64,000 nucleotides of DNA from Prosopis cineraria (lineage: Eukaryota; Streptophyta; Magnoliopsida; Fabales; Fabaceae): NCBI RefSeq assembly GCF_029017545.1, contig NW_026555336.1, forward strand, positions 32,624,344-32,688,343, in the 5' to 3' direction. The translations under genes and the position numbers were made by a program. Position 1 is the first letter of the stretch. Every line of letters begins with the position of its first letter. The notes below the pieces were generated by a model. The model saw only the letters and a list, made by a program, of their open reading frames with translations, searched no databases and had not been told where the DNA came from. Shown piece after piece: positions 1-13,384 of this stretch.

Positions 1-2100
1 TAATATTTAGAGGTAAAAAAATTAGTAAGAGATGATTATTAAATCTAACTTAGGATATAATTCTAAAAAAAATTTAAAAAAAATTAAAAAAAATAATTAA
101 AAAATAAAAAAATATTATTAAATTATTATTATAATAAAAAAGGGAAAAGGTATTAAAAAAAGGAGGGGAAGAAGAAGAAGAACAAAATTGCTTTTGGCCG
201 CCGCACAATAATCATTATGTATATAATAATAATAATAAAAAGAAGGAGAGAGAGAAAAGAAGAAATAATAAAAAAAATGTGTGGGACTCACTGAATTTTT
301 ATGAAAACTCACCTGTTCTTTCGTTTCTTCATTCATTCCTTCGTGCGAGCTGAGCCAGAGAGAACGCGAGTCACCGGTGCGAAATATCTAAATTTTTAAG
401 GTAAGAGTTTTTAATAGGATATTTAGGGTGTGATTTTAAGTTTTTCAAGACTAAGTAAGTGTTCTAAAAATTTTTCTTAATCATCCTTCTTCTTTGGTTT
501 CTGAGTTTGTAGTGGTAGAAAATTTAAAATCTGGAAGAGGGATGAATTTATATTAAATACATATAGTTTTTGAGGTTGTCAGTAGTATAATAAATGTTCT
601 AGAGTATAAATTTATTGATGATCTTTGAATTTATGGCTTATGGATCAAATTCTAAACTAGATCTGAAAATATATATTGATTTATTGAGGTTTAGATGATT
701 ATTTGGGATGAGAAATGAATTATTATGCTTATAGGATTATGATTCTAAGCTAGAGACTCAATTTTTAATTTTTGGGTATTTTAGGTATGAATTTATGAAA
801 TAAAAAGAAAATTTTGATAATAGAAATTAGTTTAGAAGTTGATTTTTAGATTATTAATATTTATTGATAATTAAAAGAGGAATTAAAAATTTTACTTAAT
901 AGTATTAACTATAGATTTGTATTAAGATTGAGATTAGGAATTATGTTATATTTTTAATTCTATTATTAGAATTATTTTATTAGTTTCAAAAATTGAAACT
1001 AATATTTATAAATAATATGTTATTTGTAGATTGTATTACTGGTGAAGATTGCGGTGAGAGAGAAATTTTAAGGAATAATTTATTGAAAAAGCCACAAGGT
1101 AACCATGCTTTTAATTTGTGATTTGTGTTACTTCATGTTAATTGGGTGATTATTGAGAAAATTATAAATTTTGTAATATTATATAATTGTGCAATATTAT
1201 TATGAATTTATTTGATTATTGTGGGAAGTGTTAGGAGACTTGCTATTGTTGTTGTATTTTTGTGCCACGTGGTACGTCCTTATTGGAGCTCAATAGGTGG
1301 CTTGTAAGGGCTTGGGCTAATCTACCTTTGGTTAGGTAATTTAGCACCGAGTGAGGGTTACGGCTCGAGGTTAATGGAGGGATATAAGGATGGTTATTTT
1401 GTGTATTGTAATATTTCTTATATTTGTTAGAATTATATTATTTTTAATTCTCACTTAGTAAGCACACACTTAACTATTTGTATACACTATCATAAATTGG
1501 CTTTGGTTACTGGGACTTTTAAGTCTCATTATGTGGTTAACAATTTTCAAGAGAAGAGCCACGAGTGACATGTGGAGGAGTCCCAGAGGCTTAGTGGTAT
1601 AGATCCACTGTCTCTTTTGGGTATTTAATTTATGATTTATAATGTGTTATATTGCCAATATTAGGGCTTTTTATTTATTGTCAATTATATGAATATATAA
1701 ATGTAATCATGCCTTTCAAACTATTTCTATTTTTGGTACAATTTGAATGATTGTAATTTTAATATTTGGTTTACTTTGGATTGGTTAAAATGGCATGATT
1801 ATAAGGCTAAATAATTGGCTTGTGTTGAAAATTGGCTAAATTGCTTATTTTACTTGTTGGGAGTATAAGGATGGACAAATATGATTTAGTTTACTTGTTG
1901 GGAGTATAAGGATGGATAAATGTGATTTAGCCTAATGGCATGTAGGAGGTAAAAATTTATCTGAAATGTTATAGCGTGAAAGTTGAAGTTAATTATAAAA
2001 TATTTTATATTAAAATTATTGATATAAGAATGTGTTGGGTGGCTGTAACCCAACTATGGTTGAGTTAAATTATTTAAAAAAAAAATTTGGTATGTTACAA
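1..2100. other. AT-rich edge region, possible spliced noncoding transcript
   Basis: No open reading frame here resembles a known protein. About 300-400 looks like a leader (C/T-rich, then GA-rich) ending before a GTAAGAG donor-like site near 401, and about 1040-1100 ends before a GTAACC site, so a spliced noncoding transcript is possible but unproven. A block at about 1260-1640 is less AT-rich than its surroundings and could be the end of a repeat. A 41-bp unit is present twice in tandem at 1851-1891 and 1892-1932 with few differences. Confidence 0.3.
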
Positions 2101-5100
2101 TTTTAAGTTTTCATTTTTATCTAACTAACATTAGTTGATTGTTAAGTTATACCTGTTGGACCAAAATACCCTTTTTTAAATATAATTGTTGTCTAAAAAT
2201 TAATCATATTACCCAAAAAATTAATGCATATTTTTTCTTTTTATTTTTTTGTTTTGTAAACGTATTTATTAAAAACAGAATTAAAAACTCAATGGAGTAA
2301 GGATTTTTTTGCTAGAAATAAGATAATTATTTGATATGATAGATCGGTTGATATAATTTATATTTATTCTTTAAAATTTTATTAATTTTAACACAAAATT
2401 TTAAAGTTATTTATTTAAATATCTATATATTTAATTATTAAAATTTTTTAAAATTAAGAGAGAGGGTAGACAATTAGATTTAAGGGAAAATTAATAATTT
2501 TAAAATTTCAACATAATTATAAATAAAAATTAAGTATTTTAGAATCTTAAATGAAACATTCCTAACGGTGTTAACAATTGGACTAAAGTCTATGTTTTAA
2601 AAATAGAAAGGAGGTCATTGTAATTTTAACAAAATGAAAGGGACATCACTGTATTTTACTCCATAGTTAATTAATTGCAGGGGTGTTGAAAAATAAAAAT
2701 AAAGGTTAGGGGATTAATTTAAAACATTTAAAGACAAAGGAGGTCATATGTAATTATCACAAAGTTTACACAAATTTTATGTTTTTTAACCTATTCAATA
2801 TTAATGATGATAATTGCATAGTCCCGTCACTTATAGAATAATAAGGAGAAGATGCTTGCTATAAGTTATTAGCTCAGGAAATATTTTCTTACAACATTGG
2901 CACCTATTTAAATATACTGTTGTAGAAGATGTAAGGGTACTTTACTAATTTTATTTATAATCTAAATATAACATTTATGGATATATTTACTCCTTTATTT
3001 TTTATTAATTATAACATGAATTAAGAGAAAATTTGGAAATGTGAGGAAAATATCATCACATCAATTGTATTTCTTAATTTTTTATGTACAAACTAGAGCC
3101 ATTAATTTTGGTTATCCTCAATAAATTAGTAAAATGTTATGGCCGATTTAAGGAAATGATAATTCCTTTGACATTTAGGCTAGCCTAAATAGGTTTAAAA
3201 TTTTTGGGCAAGTTGAGACACTGTTTTAGTCTATCTTGAATGAGTTCAAATTGTTATGGTGAAGCAATGTTTGATCATATTCAAGCTTTTCTGAGTAAAC
3301 CCAACAACCTCAAATTACTAAAACATAGCAAAGTTTTTTTTTTAAAAAACAAATTATATCTTAAAGCAGGGGGAGTGTTTAGTTTCTTTTGTTTTGATAA
3401 ACTATTATTGGCACTTTTTTTAAATACATGGTCATGGCAAATCTATACAAAAAGATTAAGATCTAGTCATGTGTAAGGTTAAAAGACTTTTACAATTATG
3501 TAGGGGAACATCATAGATCATAGTTAGAAAATTGTCATGAGATATTTGATGAGTTAAGGGATCAGTGCATCTATTTATTTATCTATAAACGTGATCAAAA
3601 GTGATCCAATCTCGCATAGTAAGTTCTCTGATGTTTTTAATGGTATAAGATAATAGATAATTTTCAGAGTAGTTGTAGCTAATAAGAGATAATGCTTCCA
3701 TCGAATTAAAATAAATATTAACTTCAGGTAATTTTTTTATTCCAATAAAAAAAAAGGCCTTTATAAATTTTTATGAGCTCAATTACTGTACTAGATTGAT
3801 ATTCAATATGTTGGAAAATACCTTTGATTTAATTTCCCTCATCGTCTCTTATTGCAATCCATGCTCTTCATGTCCTGTGGGCTTTAGGGTCACAAATGAA
3901 GGGCGACTTGCCAGTCCAAATAAAACCCTGCAACGACAGCGTTTTGCTCCATTCAATTTAATCTCAGTCGTCCTCGTTTTTTTCTTTCTGTTTTTTTTTT
4001 GGGCCAAAAGTCGTTCTCCTGCAGCTATGGCCTGAACTCTGAAGGCTCTCTAAACGGCACATCCAAAACAAAAAAGCCGTTCACAAATATTAGAAAAGAT
4101 TTACTAATTTAGTACTCTATTATGTTTCAAGTAAAATTACCTCTAAAACCAGGAAAACATAATTCAAGGGCTTAAAGTTAGGAGGACTCAATCTTCAATC
4201 AGTTTTCAACAGGCCAATCTTAATGGACTTAAAAATTAATGGATTGATCTTTTAGCCGCAAGCCGCAAGAGTCAGTTTATTTAAATCTATTTAAATTTTT
4301 TTATTAAATATTAATATTTAATAAATAAAAATGAGGGGGAGGGGGATCCAAATAAGGAAAAAGGAATACAAAATTGAAAAAAAAAACCTTACATAATCTA
4401 ATACTTCATTCACAGTTGCTTGTTTTTGGTTGGGTTATCTACAATTTGATTTATTTAGCTTTGAATAAGTATGACAATGATTTGGTTTGGTTTTGGAAGT
4501 TTGGACAATAATTTAGTACTTTAATATCCTAATATTTAAAATTTATTTATTTTTATTTTCATGCATTTATTTAAAAAAAACTTTGAAAACAAATAAAAGA
4601 ACTTGAAGCTTGCAAGGCCAAGTGCCTGTAAGTTCAAGAATGGCTTTGCAAATTGAATTATTCTTGGACAATTGAGTTTGTAGGCTCGACTTTTAAACTT
4701 AAGCTTGTCAAGAGTTGGATTGGCTCATATTTCTATCTCAACCTCCAAATAAAAAATATATAGTTGTGTGTCTATTTGAGTAAATGGCACTACCAAGATT
4801 CATTTGAATATTTAAGTTTCTTTTCTGTTTATTGGTTGAAAATAATTTGATATTTGATTAACCAAAATTTAAGTTGACATAATTTAGATAAAATCAAATT
4901 GGATTGACCGGAATGAAGTATATTATTCTTAAATAAAATTGAGATCTCAAATCAATCTCATAATATTGTAATTCCAAAAACGTATTGAAAATTATTTCTT
5001 TTCATTATTATTTTTTATCGACACCCACGTATATGACGTTTTAAAATGTCACTTCTTTTTTTTTTTTTTCCCCTTTTGATTCTACTCTATTATACAAATC

Positions 5101-5795
5101 ACATGGGCCATTATTTACAAGACTTCATATACATGAAAAATGTCGGTACTTTGATACTTTTCTCTCATTCTTCTTTCTTTTCTTTTTCTTTTGAGCATGC
5201 ACTTATGATACTCTTATGATTTTATTTATAAATTATTTTTAATATATTTAATTAAAATTAAAAAATATTAAATTTTATTAATTTTATCTTAAAATTTAAT
5301 AAATTTTTACCTTTATTCTTAATAAATATTTTTAAATCTTATTACTAATATTTTTATTCAAGACATTTAATAAGAAAAAATGTAAAAAATGTCATTAAAA
5401 ATTGACAATTATTCTATAAATATGATTAAATTTTTTTCTATCTTATAAATAGAATCAGAAGAATATTTTCTAACAAATAATTGGAAACTATCTCTTGAAA
5501 AAAATAAAAATAAAAATTGGAAACAACTTTTGAGAAATGGGTTTTACATGTGCTTTTTAGTTTTATCCATCACGCACAGCCACGTTGAACGCTATTTAAT
5601 GAAAAAGATAAGGATAATTAACCAATGAAGGAGTTAATGATATTATTCTTCCATGAAATAAGTGTTAAGTTTTAAAAAAGAAAATTAATGATAATCACTT
5701 AATCAGATTCTTGATCAATTTTTTTAAAATAAATAGTAAACATTAATTTAAATGAGAATAAATAATAATAAAATATTTTTAAATTATATAAATGA
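2101..5795. other. AT-rich intergenic DNA, no gene seen
   Basis: Only short chance ORFs occur, none with recognisable protein sequence. Base runs and A/T-rich tracts dominate. No transposon termini could be assigned in this stretch. Confidence 0.5.
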
Positions 5796-6308
5796 TAATT
5801 TAATCTTTTAAAAAACTATAATACCAATGAAGTCCTTAGGAACTTCTTTATTAATATTTTTTTAAAAAATATTATTTTATTCTTATTGATAAATTATAAT
5901 TTTATATTTAATTTTTTAATTCTTTAAAAAAAGCTGTAATTTTTTAAATAAAAATTATGAATAAAATTTGTTATTTTGAGAACTTATTTTTTAATAATAA
6001 AAATTACACATAACAAATTACGATTTTTTTGTTAAATTTTTTCTATTCATAGAATAAAAGTTAAAATTTTTTAAATAAAAGTTATAATTGGGGCTTGTTT
6101 TTCACTGACAAAATTTACACTAGACAAGTTGTGATTTATTATTCAACTCTTATGACTTATAGAACAAAAATTATAATTTTTTAAACAAAAATTATAACTA
6201 AACCTTGTTATTTTTAATAAAGGTAAAATGATATCTTTTCTAAAAAAGTTATTAAAAAAAATCCTTAAAAATTTTATTGATATTATAACATTTTGAGTGA
6301 TCAAATTA
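5796..6308. repeat. Inverted-repeat-bounded element with internal tandem units
   Basis: The left end (from 5796, TAATTTAATCTTTTAAAAAA) and the reverse complement of the right end (to 6308, TAATTTGATCACTCAAAATG) align for about 80 bp with many mismatches. Inside, at about 5930-6225, a unit centred on AATTTTTTAAATAAAA recurs two and a half times with a spacing of roughly 110-128 bp. No clear target duplication is visible. It is probably an old non-autonomous DNA transposon. Extreme AT content means part of the similarity could be chance. Confidence 0.45.
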
Positions 6309-7653
6309 ATTCGAAAGAATTTTATTATTATTTTTTCTTTAAATAATTACATATTCATGAGTTCTAATTATTAAAAAAATCATTTAAATTCTAAAAATAA
6401 CTCTTTTCTAATTGACATTTATGTTTGCAATTATCTAAATTAATGAAGAATCTAAAGTGTCATTAATTTTATTTTTGGGTTTATTATCATCCTCTGTTAT
6501 TATTATTCTCTTTTAAAAAGTAATACTATTCTTTTCTTAAAAAATTAATAAAAACTGAAGTTAAAAAGTACCCCATCCTCCAATATCAGCAAAATTGCAG
6601 GGAGGGTAGTTGGATCATGCTGATAATGTCAAGTGTCACAAGTAGTACTAAAAGCTACTCAGGCTTTCTTCAGCGGTGCATTGCTGCTGAAGGACGATCG
6701 CACCATCTCCTATCAGCCATGGCTAATTTGCAATGCAGAGCTCCGTATTCATATAAGGCAAGTCCATTAACAAATTCGGCAACTTTCACTTTTACTCTTA
6801 CTTCTCTCAGGGGTTCTTTGTTGGTTTCTGTTGTTCTTTTTCATCAGTTCGCAATGAAAAAACCATATGGAACGATATTTCGCATCTTGTGCTCTGCTTC
6901 CGCATATATATGGATGGAAATGATAAATGCGGTTGTTATTTCTGCGAGATTGTTCTTGATTAAAATTTGGTGGAATGGGTCAAACTGGATATTGGGGGAT
7001 GATGGGTATTGAAGTTGTAACATTTAGGGTTGTACGTGTTGGGTGATTTAATTTTACGATCTGTATACGTTAGTTGGTTAGAATGTTAATTAACTTTCCC
7101 CCACAACGATCTTTACAAATTATAACAGAACAAACAACTATTACTAGGTTGGTTATTATTAGACACTGATAGGTATCTGAAAGGCGGCAGACACTGATAG
7201 AAATCACTTGTTGCTAGCTATCCATCTTTCACTTTCGGGATCCTTTTTTTTCCCCTTTAATTTATTTTGGGCATTATCTTTCTTGAGATTAACTATGAAG
7301 GTATGGTTGTTCTTAGATTCACATATAAGGAGAAGAATATGACCTACTTTCCCTCATTTCCTTGTTTTCTCATCTTCCTTTTTTGAAATTTTTTTTATAA
7401 TACTTCTTAACTAGAATATTTCTTTTGTCCTATTTTCAATTCAAGGTTTTAGACTGAAACATGCACAAATAATGGATAGCATCAAGTGACAGCACTTTCC
7501 CGATTCCATTTATCACCAGTATTTTACGGCTGTGATAGTGTGGTTGAGACAAAATTCTACATTTCCTAATCTGTACTGACTGACGAATACTGATGGAGAC
7601 AACTTAGCCTGGAAAAAAAAAAATTCCAAATCAACTGAGAAAAGTTGATTCTG
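6309..7653. other. Upstream region of the MRS2-5 gene
   Basis: This is the likely promoter and 5' UTR of the magnesium-transporter gene. The part at about 6590-6760 is richer in GC than its surroundings and ends in AAG|GCAAGT, a strong GC-type donor, so it may be a 5' UTR exon spliced towards the start at 7654. A 131-codon ORF from 6617 has no recognisable homology and runs into this candidate intron, so it is not annotated as a gene. Confidence 0.35.
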
Positions 7654-10600
7654 ATGGAAGAAGCACATGGTTGTTCTACGTCTAGTCCTCCTGAATTGGC
7701 CTTATCTCATGACAGTGGTCAGAGGTCTATTTTCAATGGCCATGTGAAGAAAAGAGGTCATTTAAGTCGTTCTTGGATAAAATTGATCGGAATGGGAATT
7801 CACAGATTGTGACACTGGACAAGGCTACTATTATGAGATATTGTTCTTTGCCTTCAAGGGATCTCAGACTATTGGATCCTACGTTCATTTATCCTTCTAG
7901 CATATTAGGACGGGAAAAGGCAATTGTAGTCAACCTTGAGCAAATCCGGTGCATAGTCACCGCTGATGAGGTTTTCCTGATGAACTCCTTGAATGGCAGT
8001 GTTGGCCAATACAGGTCGGAGTTATGCAGTCGACTTCAGAGAGAAAAATCTGGTAAGAAGCCTAAATCTTTCTGCGGCAAATTTGACACCAATGCATGAA
8101 GCACATAGAGAAAAATAGTTTATATGTAGTTGAGAGTTGAGACTGATACAATAGTTCTACTGTTCCCAATGTTCTTTTATTACGTAGCACTGCCAGAAAT
8201 AATGCAAAATGATGTAGACAACGCATTGTTTGTCGTGATTCTTGTTTTAAGGAAAGAGCTGATGACACTAAACTGAAAATGATACATCTCCTTCAACCTT
8301 TAGTAGCTCTTCCAATCTTGTGCCCTGGAACTAAGTTTGTTGGTTATACTTAAAAATTGCACTAAGTTTTTGGAGGTCTTTGATGAAGGTAGCCACAGTG
8401 TAAAATTTCTGACATGCATGTCTTTTTGGTCCAGATGATCTGCCTTTTGAATTTTGGGCATTGGAGCTGGCTTTGGAATTGACATGCACGTTTTTAGATG
8501 CTCAGGTATCAATTACCTACATCGTTGCACCCTATTTGTTTTAGGCAGACTGCATCTTTTCAGCAGCACCAGTATTATTTCTACACTTTTCCCCATTATA
8601 GATGATCACATTGAATTGAAACCCTTGTCTATATTGTGGTTATATTTCTTCTCACGTTTCATTTGCAGTACAGTATTTCTGTGCTGTACTTCATTAACTA
8701 TCTTCTTCAGTTTTTGCCAAGTTTAACTAACTCAAAACTGAAGCTTTATTACTCTGTATTGTCAGAATACATGTTTTTTCCATAATTCATTTTAATAATT
8801 TTAATTATTATCGATTTTTTCTTAATTGTCCTTGTCTGTTAGGCTGCATATGAGAGATTGGTCAAACAGACTGGGGACTATTGGAGCCTATGTCATTCCA
8901 CAGTAGGAACTGAGCACATGCGGGGCATGTAAAATCATGTATTCTAACCTGCTTAGTGTTATTTTTAGGACAGTGTGTAAGGGTTCACGTCAATTGGAAT
9001 GATTAAGGAACATTTTTCTTCAATGATGTTAAGTTTATGATGCAACATAGGACAGGCTTGGTTACCTCAAAAGATGCATGGTGTTATCTTATGGATTTTC
9101 GTTACCTTTGTTACTGCTTTTGGCTGCTTTCTTTATGTAATAGATTCCAGTGGTACTGCTATTGGTTGCTTTAACTGTTCTCATAGCTGAATCTTATTAT
9201 TGAGCCTACTCAGTTTTTTGTGTGCGTGTCACTCCCTTTTTGGTATTTTTGGATGAGGTGGCTTACATAATTGTATCATGTAATTCAATGGTACCATGCA
9301 AAAAAATTTGATAATTGTTCATGTGTATATTTTTTTTTTTGGTATCAGAGCTTAAGAGAACACTCTTGGAAGTTATTGAACGCGATCTCTTAATTAATAA
9401 TATTCTTAAAAGCTTGATAAATGATAGAGCACAATAGCGTCTTGCAATTCATGTAGCCGACCCCACCTAGTGGGATAAAAGCTTGTTGTTGTTGTTGTTG
9501 TTCATGTGTATATTTTTAGATGTCATTGTTATTTCATCAAGTATATACAACAAAGTCATTGACAGTGGTAATTAATATTGAAGCAATAATATGTCAGCTC
9601 TTATTCCTTAGATGAAGAAAGTTGTTGATTTAGTAGGTCAATGAACTCGAAATGGAAGTATATCCAGTGTTAGATGAACTGGCCTCATCAATCAGTACTC
9701 AAAATCTAGAACGTGTTCGAAGATTTAAGGGTCATCTACTTGCTCTGACTCAGCGAGTTCAAAAGGTCGATAGAAATAATCTTCTTTTATTGGGGTATTA
9801 TTTAACCTTTCTACTACTGGCAATTAGTAATTTATGTCAACTACCAGGTTCATGATGAAATAGAACAACTCATGGATGATGATGGTGATATGGCTGAAAT
9901 GTGCCTGAGCGAGAAGAAGAGAAGATCAGATCCTTACCCAAATGACCTTGGTCTTCAAACTCACAGGTCACGTAGTGTAAAAGTGATTTCAAAATCAGCT
10001 CCTGCTTCACCAGATAGGTCCATTAGTGGGGTCCGGATGTTACAAAGGGCTTTCAGCAGCATTGGAAATTCGAGTAAACATGAGAGTCTTACAAGTTCTT
10101 CTGATTGTGCAGAAAAGATTGAGCCACTGGAAATGTTACTTGAAGCATACTTTGTTGTCATTGATAATACTCTTAACAAGTCATTGTCGGTAAGAGAAAT
10201 TTGACTAACTCAAAAATAGCTTTCAGGCTAATCCATGCTGCTTATAAATTTCAATATTGGTACATTTTATTTAATATATATGTTGATAAATAAGGCACAT
10301 ATATTACCTGAGTTGCTGAGTTATATCTTCAATCAATTGCTGAGGACAATCAGCTTCTTTCTTGTCTTTAAATACGTTATTTGTGAAAATGATCACCTAT
10401 ATGTCTATCTGCCTGTCTATATAAGAGGCAAGATCGGCATATGGTTAGATAATTTGAAAGATGGCATGTTGACCGGACATTGAGAATATTTGCTCTTGCC
10501 GGTGATGCAGCTCAAAGAATATATAGACGACACTGAAGATTTTATCAACATAAAATTGGTACGCTGTGATTGACTATTGGCACCTTGTTTCTGTCAATTC

Positions 10601-10901
10601 CTTTTATTCTTTCACATGCTAAATTATGTACATCAGATTTCCTTGATGTTTCTATGCGTGTGTCTGACAGGGAAATATTCAGAACCAACTCATACAATTT
10701 CAGTTGCTTCTTACAGCAGCAACATTGGCAGCTACAGTATTTGCAACTGTGACAGCAGTTTTTGGAATGAACTTTGAAACCCCAGTTTTTGATGATCCAT
10801 GTGGATTCGATTTAGTTGTGATAATCACGGGAATTGCTAGTGCGGTCATGTACTTCCTTTTTATAGTTTGCTATAGGTGCAAGAGAATTGTTCCAGTATA
10901 A
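7654..10901 (+). CDS. MRS2-5: Magnesium transporter of the MRS2/CorA family, MRS2-5 type, with exon 1 frameshift
   Basis: Six exons with GT-AG introns: 7654-8052, 8435-8505, 9637-9765, 9848-10189, 10511-10558, 10671-10901. MRS2 proteins form pentameric Mg2+ channels. Visible hallmarks are the LPSRDLRLLDP and LGREKAIVVNLEQIR blocks in exon 1, EVYPVLDEL in exon 3, a coiled-coil region with EQLMDDDGDMAEM and KSAPASP in exon 4, YIDDTEDFIN in exon 5, and two membrane helices with the diagnostic GMN motif (VFGMNF) in exon 6. Block by block it matches Arabidopsis MRS2-5 better than its paralogues. Restored length would be about 406 residues, against about 421. Anomaly: exon 1 reads KKRGHLSRSWIK from the ATG at 7654, then one base is missing in an A run near 7778-7782; the frame hits TGA near 7804, while the conserved frame resumes at once. 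All later junctions keep frame. Either a recent null allele, a downstream start (ATG near 7833), or a base-call error. Confidence 0.88.
9335..9497 (+). mobile_element. 5'-truncated RTE-type LINE fragment in MRS2-5 intron 2
   Basis: A 20-bp perfect direct repeat (TTGTTCATGTGTATATTTTT) flanks it at 9315-9334 and 9498-9517, the target duplication of target-primed retrotransposition. From 9351 the sequence matches the 3' end of the larger RTE copy at 48147-48846 read on its coding strand, ending in a (TTG)n tail. It encodes only the last residues of the reverse-transcriptase ORF. Positions 9335-9350 precede the RTE part and do not belong to it (see findings). Confidence 0.85.
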
Positions 10902-13139
10902 AGTGCACTCCACTGAGATTTTGAAATCCAAGTGGATAAATCTAATTGGAGTGCAGGTTTTGATATACTGATATATCTAATGGTAAAACCGAGAAATATA
11001 ATCCGCGGATTTTATGATACCTATGTTGACCAATTGGATTGCAAATAGACAATGTGCGCTTGGGACCACCTTTTTGGGTGCCAAAAACACATGATTTTGG
11101 CAATATGTATTTGGTTAACAAGGATTTGAACTTGATCCAAATTTTTCATTTATATTTATAAAAAATTTGGATTCAATCTAAATTTATTTTTTATAATTTT
11201 AAATTTCTTCTATATCACGGTTATTTAAATTTTCAGTTATTTCAAATATTTTGTTTTCTTTGTGTTTTTATTATTGATAACTCTATGATTTTCTTACTTA
11301 TCTCTCATTAGCGTCTCTCATTAATTAAAAAATAAAGATAAAATTATCACTCTCAATTTTTTATTTTTGTTTCAAATTTTAATTCATTTATCTTATTCAC
11401 TTGAAATTTTTTAAATTATCTAAATAAAATATTTTAAATATATAAATTTTAAATGTAAAATTTAAAATGTAAGATTTTAAATATAAAATTAAAGTTTAAA
11501 TCTATCAATTCAAATCATATTTAACTTGATTTTAAACACATCGATATCGGTACATCAGAAGTGAATTTGATTGAAAGTGACATGACTGTATATAACGTGC
11601 CTATTTGTTAATTTGTAATTATCCTGTTTACATTTTTGTTTTCATTTTTTCCCAAAAAAGTTTTCCATGTCCCAGAGTTTCAATATGGTGGAATCTCGCA
11701 CTGATGTCGGGGTCTACTATTCACTGCTTGGTGCATCAAGATGCGATTTCACTAGAAGAATAAACCATTTATAAGTTACAACGTGAGCAGCATCATTTTC
11801 ACTATTTTATATGATTATTTGATTAAATAAAATTCGAATATTATAAACAATTGGAGATAGTTCTTTCAGATATTTTTTAATATTCATATAAACTAGAACA
11901 AACTCCTCCATACACTGTACTGGAAGTATTTGCTGACACAACATTATATAAAAGATCATGTTTATTATTGTCATGAGTATCATACTATCATTTACTCTCT
12001 TGTGCGATGCTCGAGAAGCATATATACTTCCATTGAAATGAATTTAAGAGTTTTTACAAATAAATATTACCAAAAATAATTTCAATGATCATCACCAACA
12101 GACACCTAAATTATATTATTGTACTTACAATGTTGTGAATTATGAAGGAACTAAATTTTAAAAAAAGAGCTTCTTTAGATAAGAAAAGAGGGAGATTAAA
12201 AAAGAGTTATCAAAAAAGAAATAGTATTTAAAAATATCTGACATTAAGTTATGCAAGCACTAATTATCTCATACGATGTAGGGAAGCAGTAAATATTAAA
12301 TACAGCCATCATTAAAACATATATTCGAGTGATTGCTAACTCCATGCTTTTAACTAATAAAAGCACTGAAAAAATTTACAATACATAATGAACAACAATT
12401 ACATAAATAATTAAAAACAACCTAGACACCTCATAATTGGTTTTCAAGATGCATGACTCATCAAAGCAATTTAAATATATTAATTAATATTTCCCTGCAA
12501 AAGATGTCAGGTAATTAATTGGTAATTTCACAATTACAATATGGTGCCTAACTAAAAAATATCTTGCAATTCTCAACTAATGATAGAATGGTAAACATGG
12601 AATCTAAATCAAAAGAGTTTTGCAAATAAACGGTACAAAAGGATACAACAATCATTATAAGCATCTAAATTATATCATCGCATTTACAATGCTAATGAAT
12701 ATGAAAGAACTAAAATAAAAATTAACTTATTTAAATGTAAAGAAAAAGAGAAATTAAAAAAAAAGAAAGAATGACAGTTAAGTCTTAAAAGAAATAATTA
12801 ATGACAATTAAATATTTGACAAATTTTTTTTAAAAATAAGTTACAAATATCAATTCAAATAATTATAAATTAAAAAATTTTAATTACAAATAATGTATAT
12901 AAATTATAAAAGTAACTCTTAATTTGCAATTGAGATTTCTATTTGCAACAACTTGAATTAATATTCTCAACTCATTTTTTTTAAAATTTTTTTATTAGAG
13001 ATCTAATTGTCATTAATTCCTTTATTCAGAACTTTATTGTGATTAGATTATTAATAAAGAAATGATTACAGAAAACTAATATTAAATTAACTCATCTAAT
13101 CACTGAATACTGCTCAAATAGCAATAACTTAACTTGTCT
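10902..13139. other. Intergenic region with a degenerate ~570-bp direct duplication
   Basis: The 3' flank of MRS2-5 is followed by AT-rich DNA with no protein-like ORF. A block at about 12030-12180 recurs at about 12600-12720 (shared: a CTAAATTATATYAT run, then TACAATG and GAATATGAAAGAAC-like segments) with diverged sequence. No family could be assigned. Confidence 0.45.
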
Positions 13140-13384
13140 AATCACAAAACAGAATTTTATTTGGTTCCATGCAACTTTTTATTTTAATTCCTTCAAAATA
13201 TTTTAACATATTTTAGCATGATTCAAATACTAAAAAGGGTTCATCAATATTCACATATTTTTGAGTTATAACCGCACGATGCATCCCATATATGCTTGTG
13301 ACGTTGGGGGCTAATGAGTCTATCTTGTTCCACATTAGGAAGTGACAACATGTAGCTTAAGCCAGAATTGGTACATAGTCTTAA
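13140..13384. repeat. Partial copy of receptor-kinase upstream flank
   Basis: Aligns with 27820-28130, the flank upstream of the kinase at 24630-27152. Shared landmarks are a TTATTTCTATTCCTTC-like run, GAGTYATAACCGCA, TTGGGGGCT.ATG, CTTGTTCCACA.TAGGAA and AGCTTAAGCCAGAA.TGGTA. Here it stops at about 13384 and is joined directly to kinase coding sequence, whereas in the intact locus it lies about 900 bp upstream of the kinase start. Confidence 0.75.

Noticed and set aside
6617..7012. 131-codon plus-strand ORF
   Set aside because: No recognisable domain; it runs through a probable GC donor at about 6759, so it is at most a 5' UTR exon plus intron.
7710..7775. Splicing at an AG near 7715 to bypass the MRS2-5 frameshift
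   Set aside because: It would replace the conserved KKRG..SRSW segment with unrelated residues, so it does not explain the frame break as normal gene structure.
9340..9351. LTR retrotransposon primer-binding site
   Set aside because: No LTR, polypurine tract or internal domain nearby; it lies inside the target duplications of an RTE retroposon.
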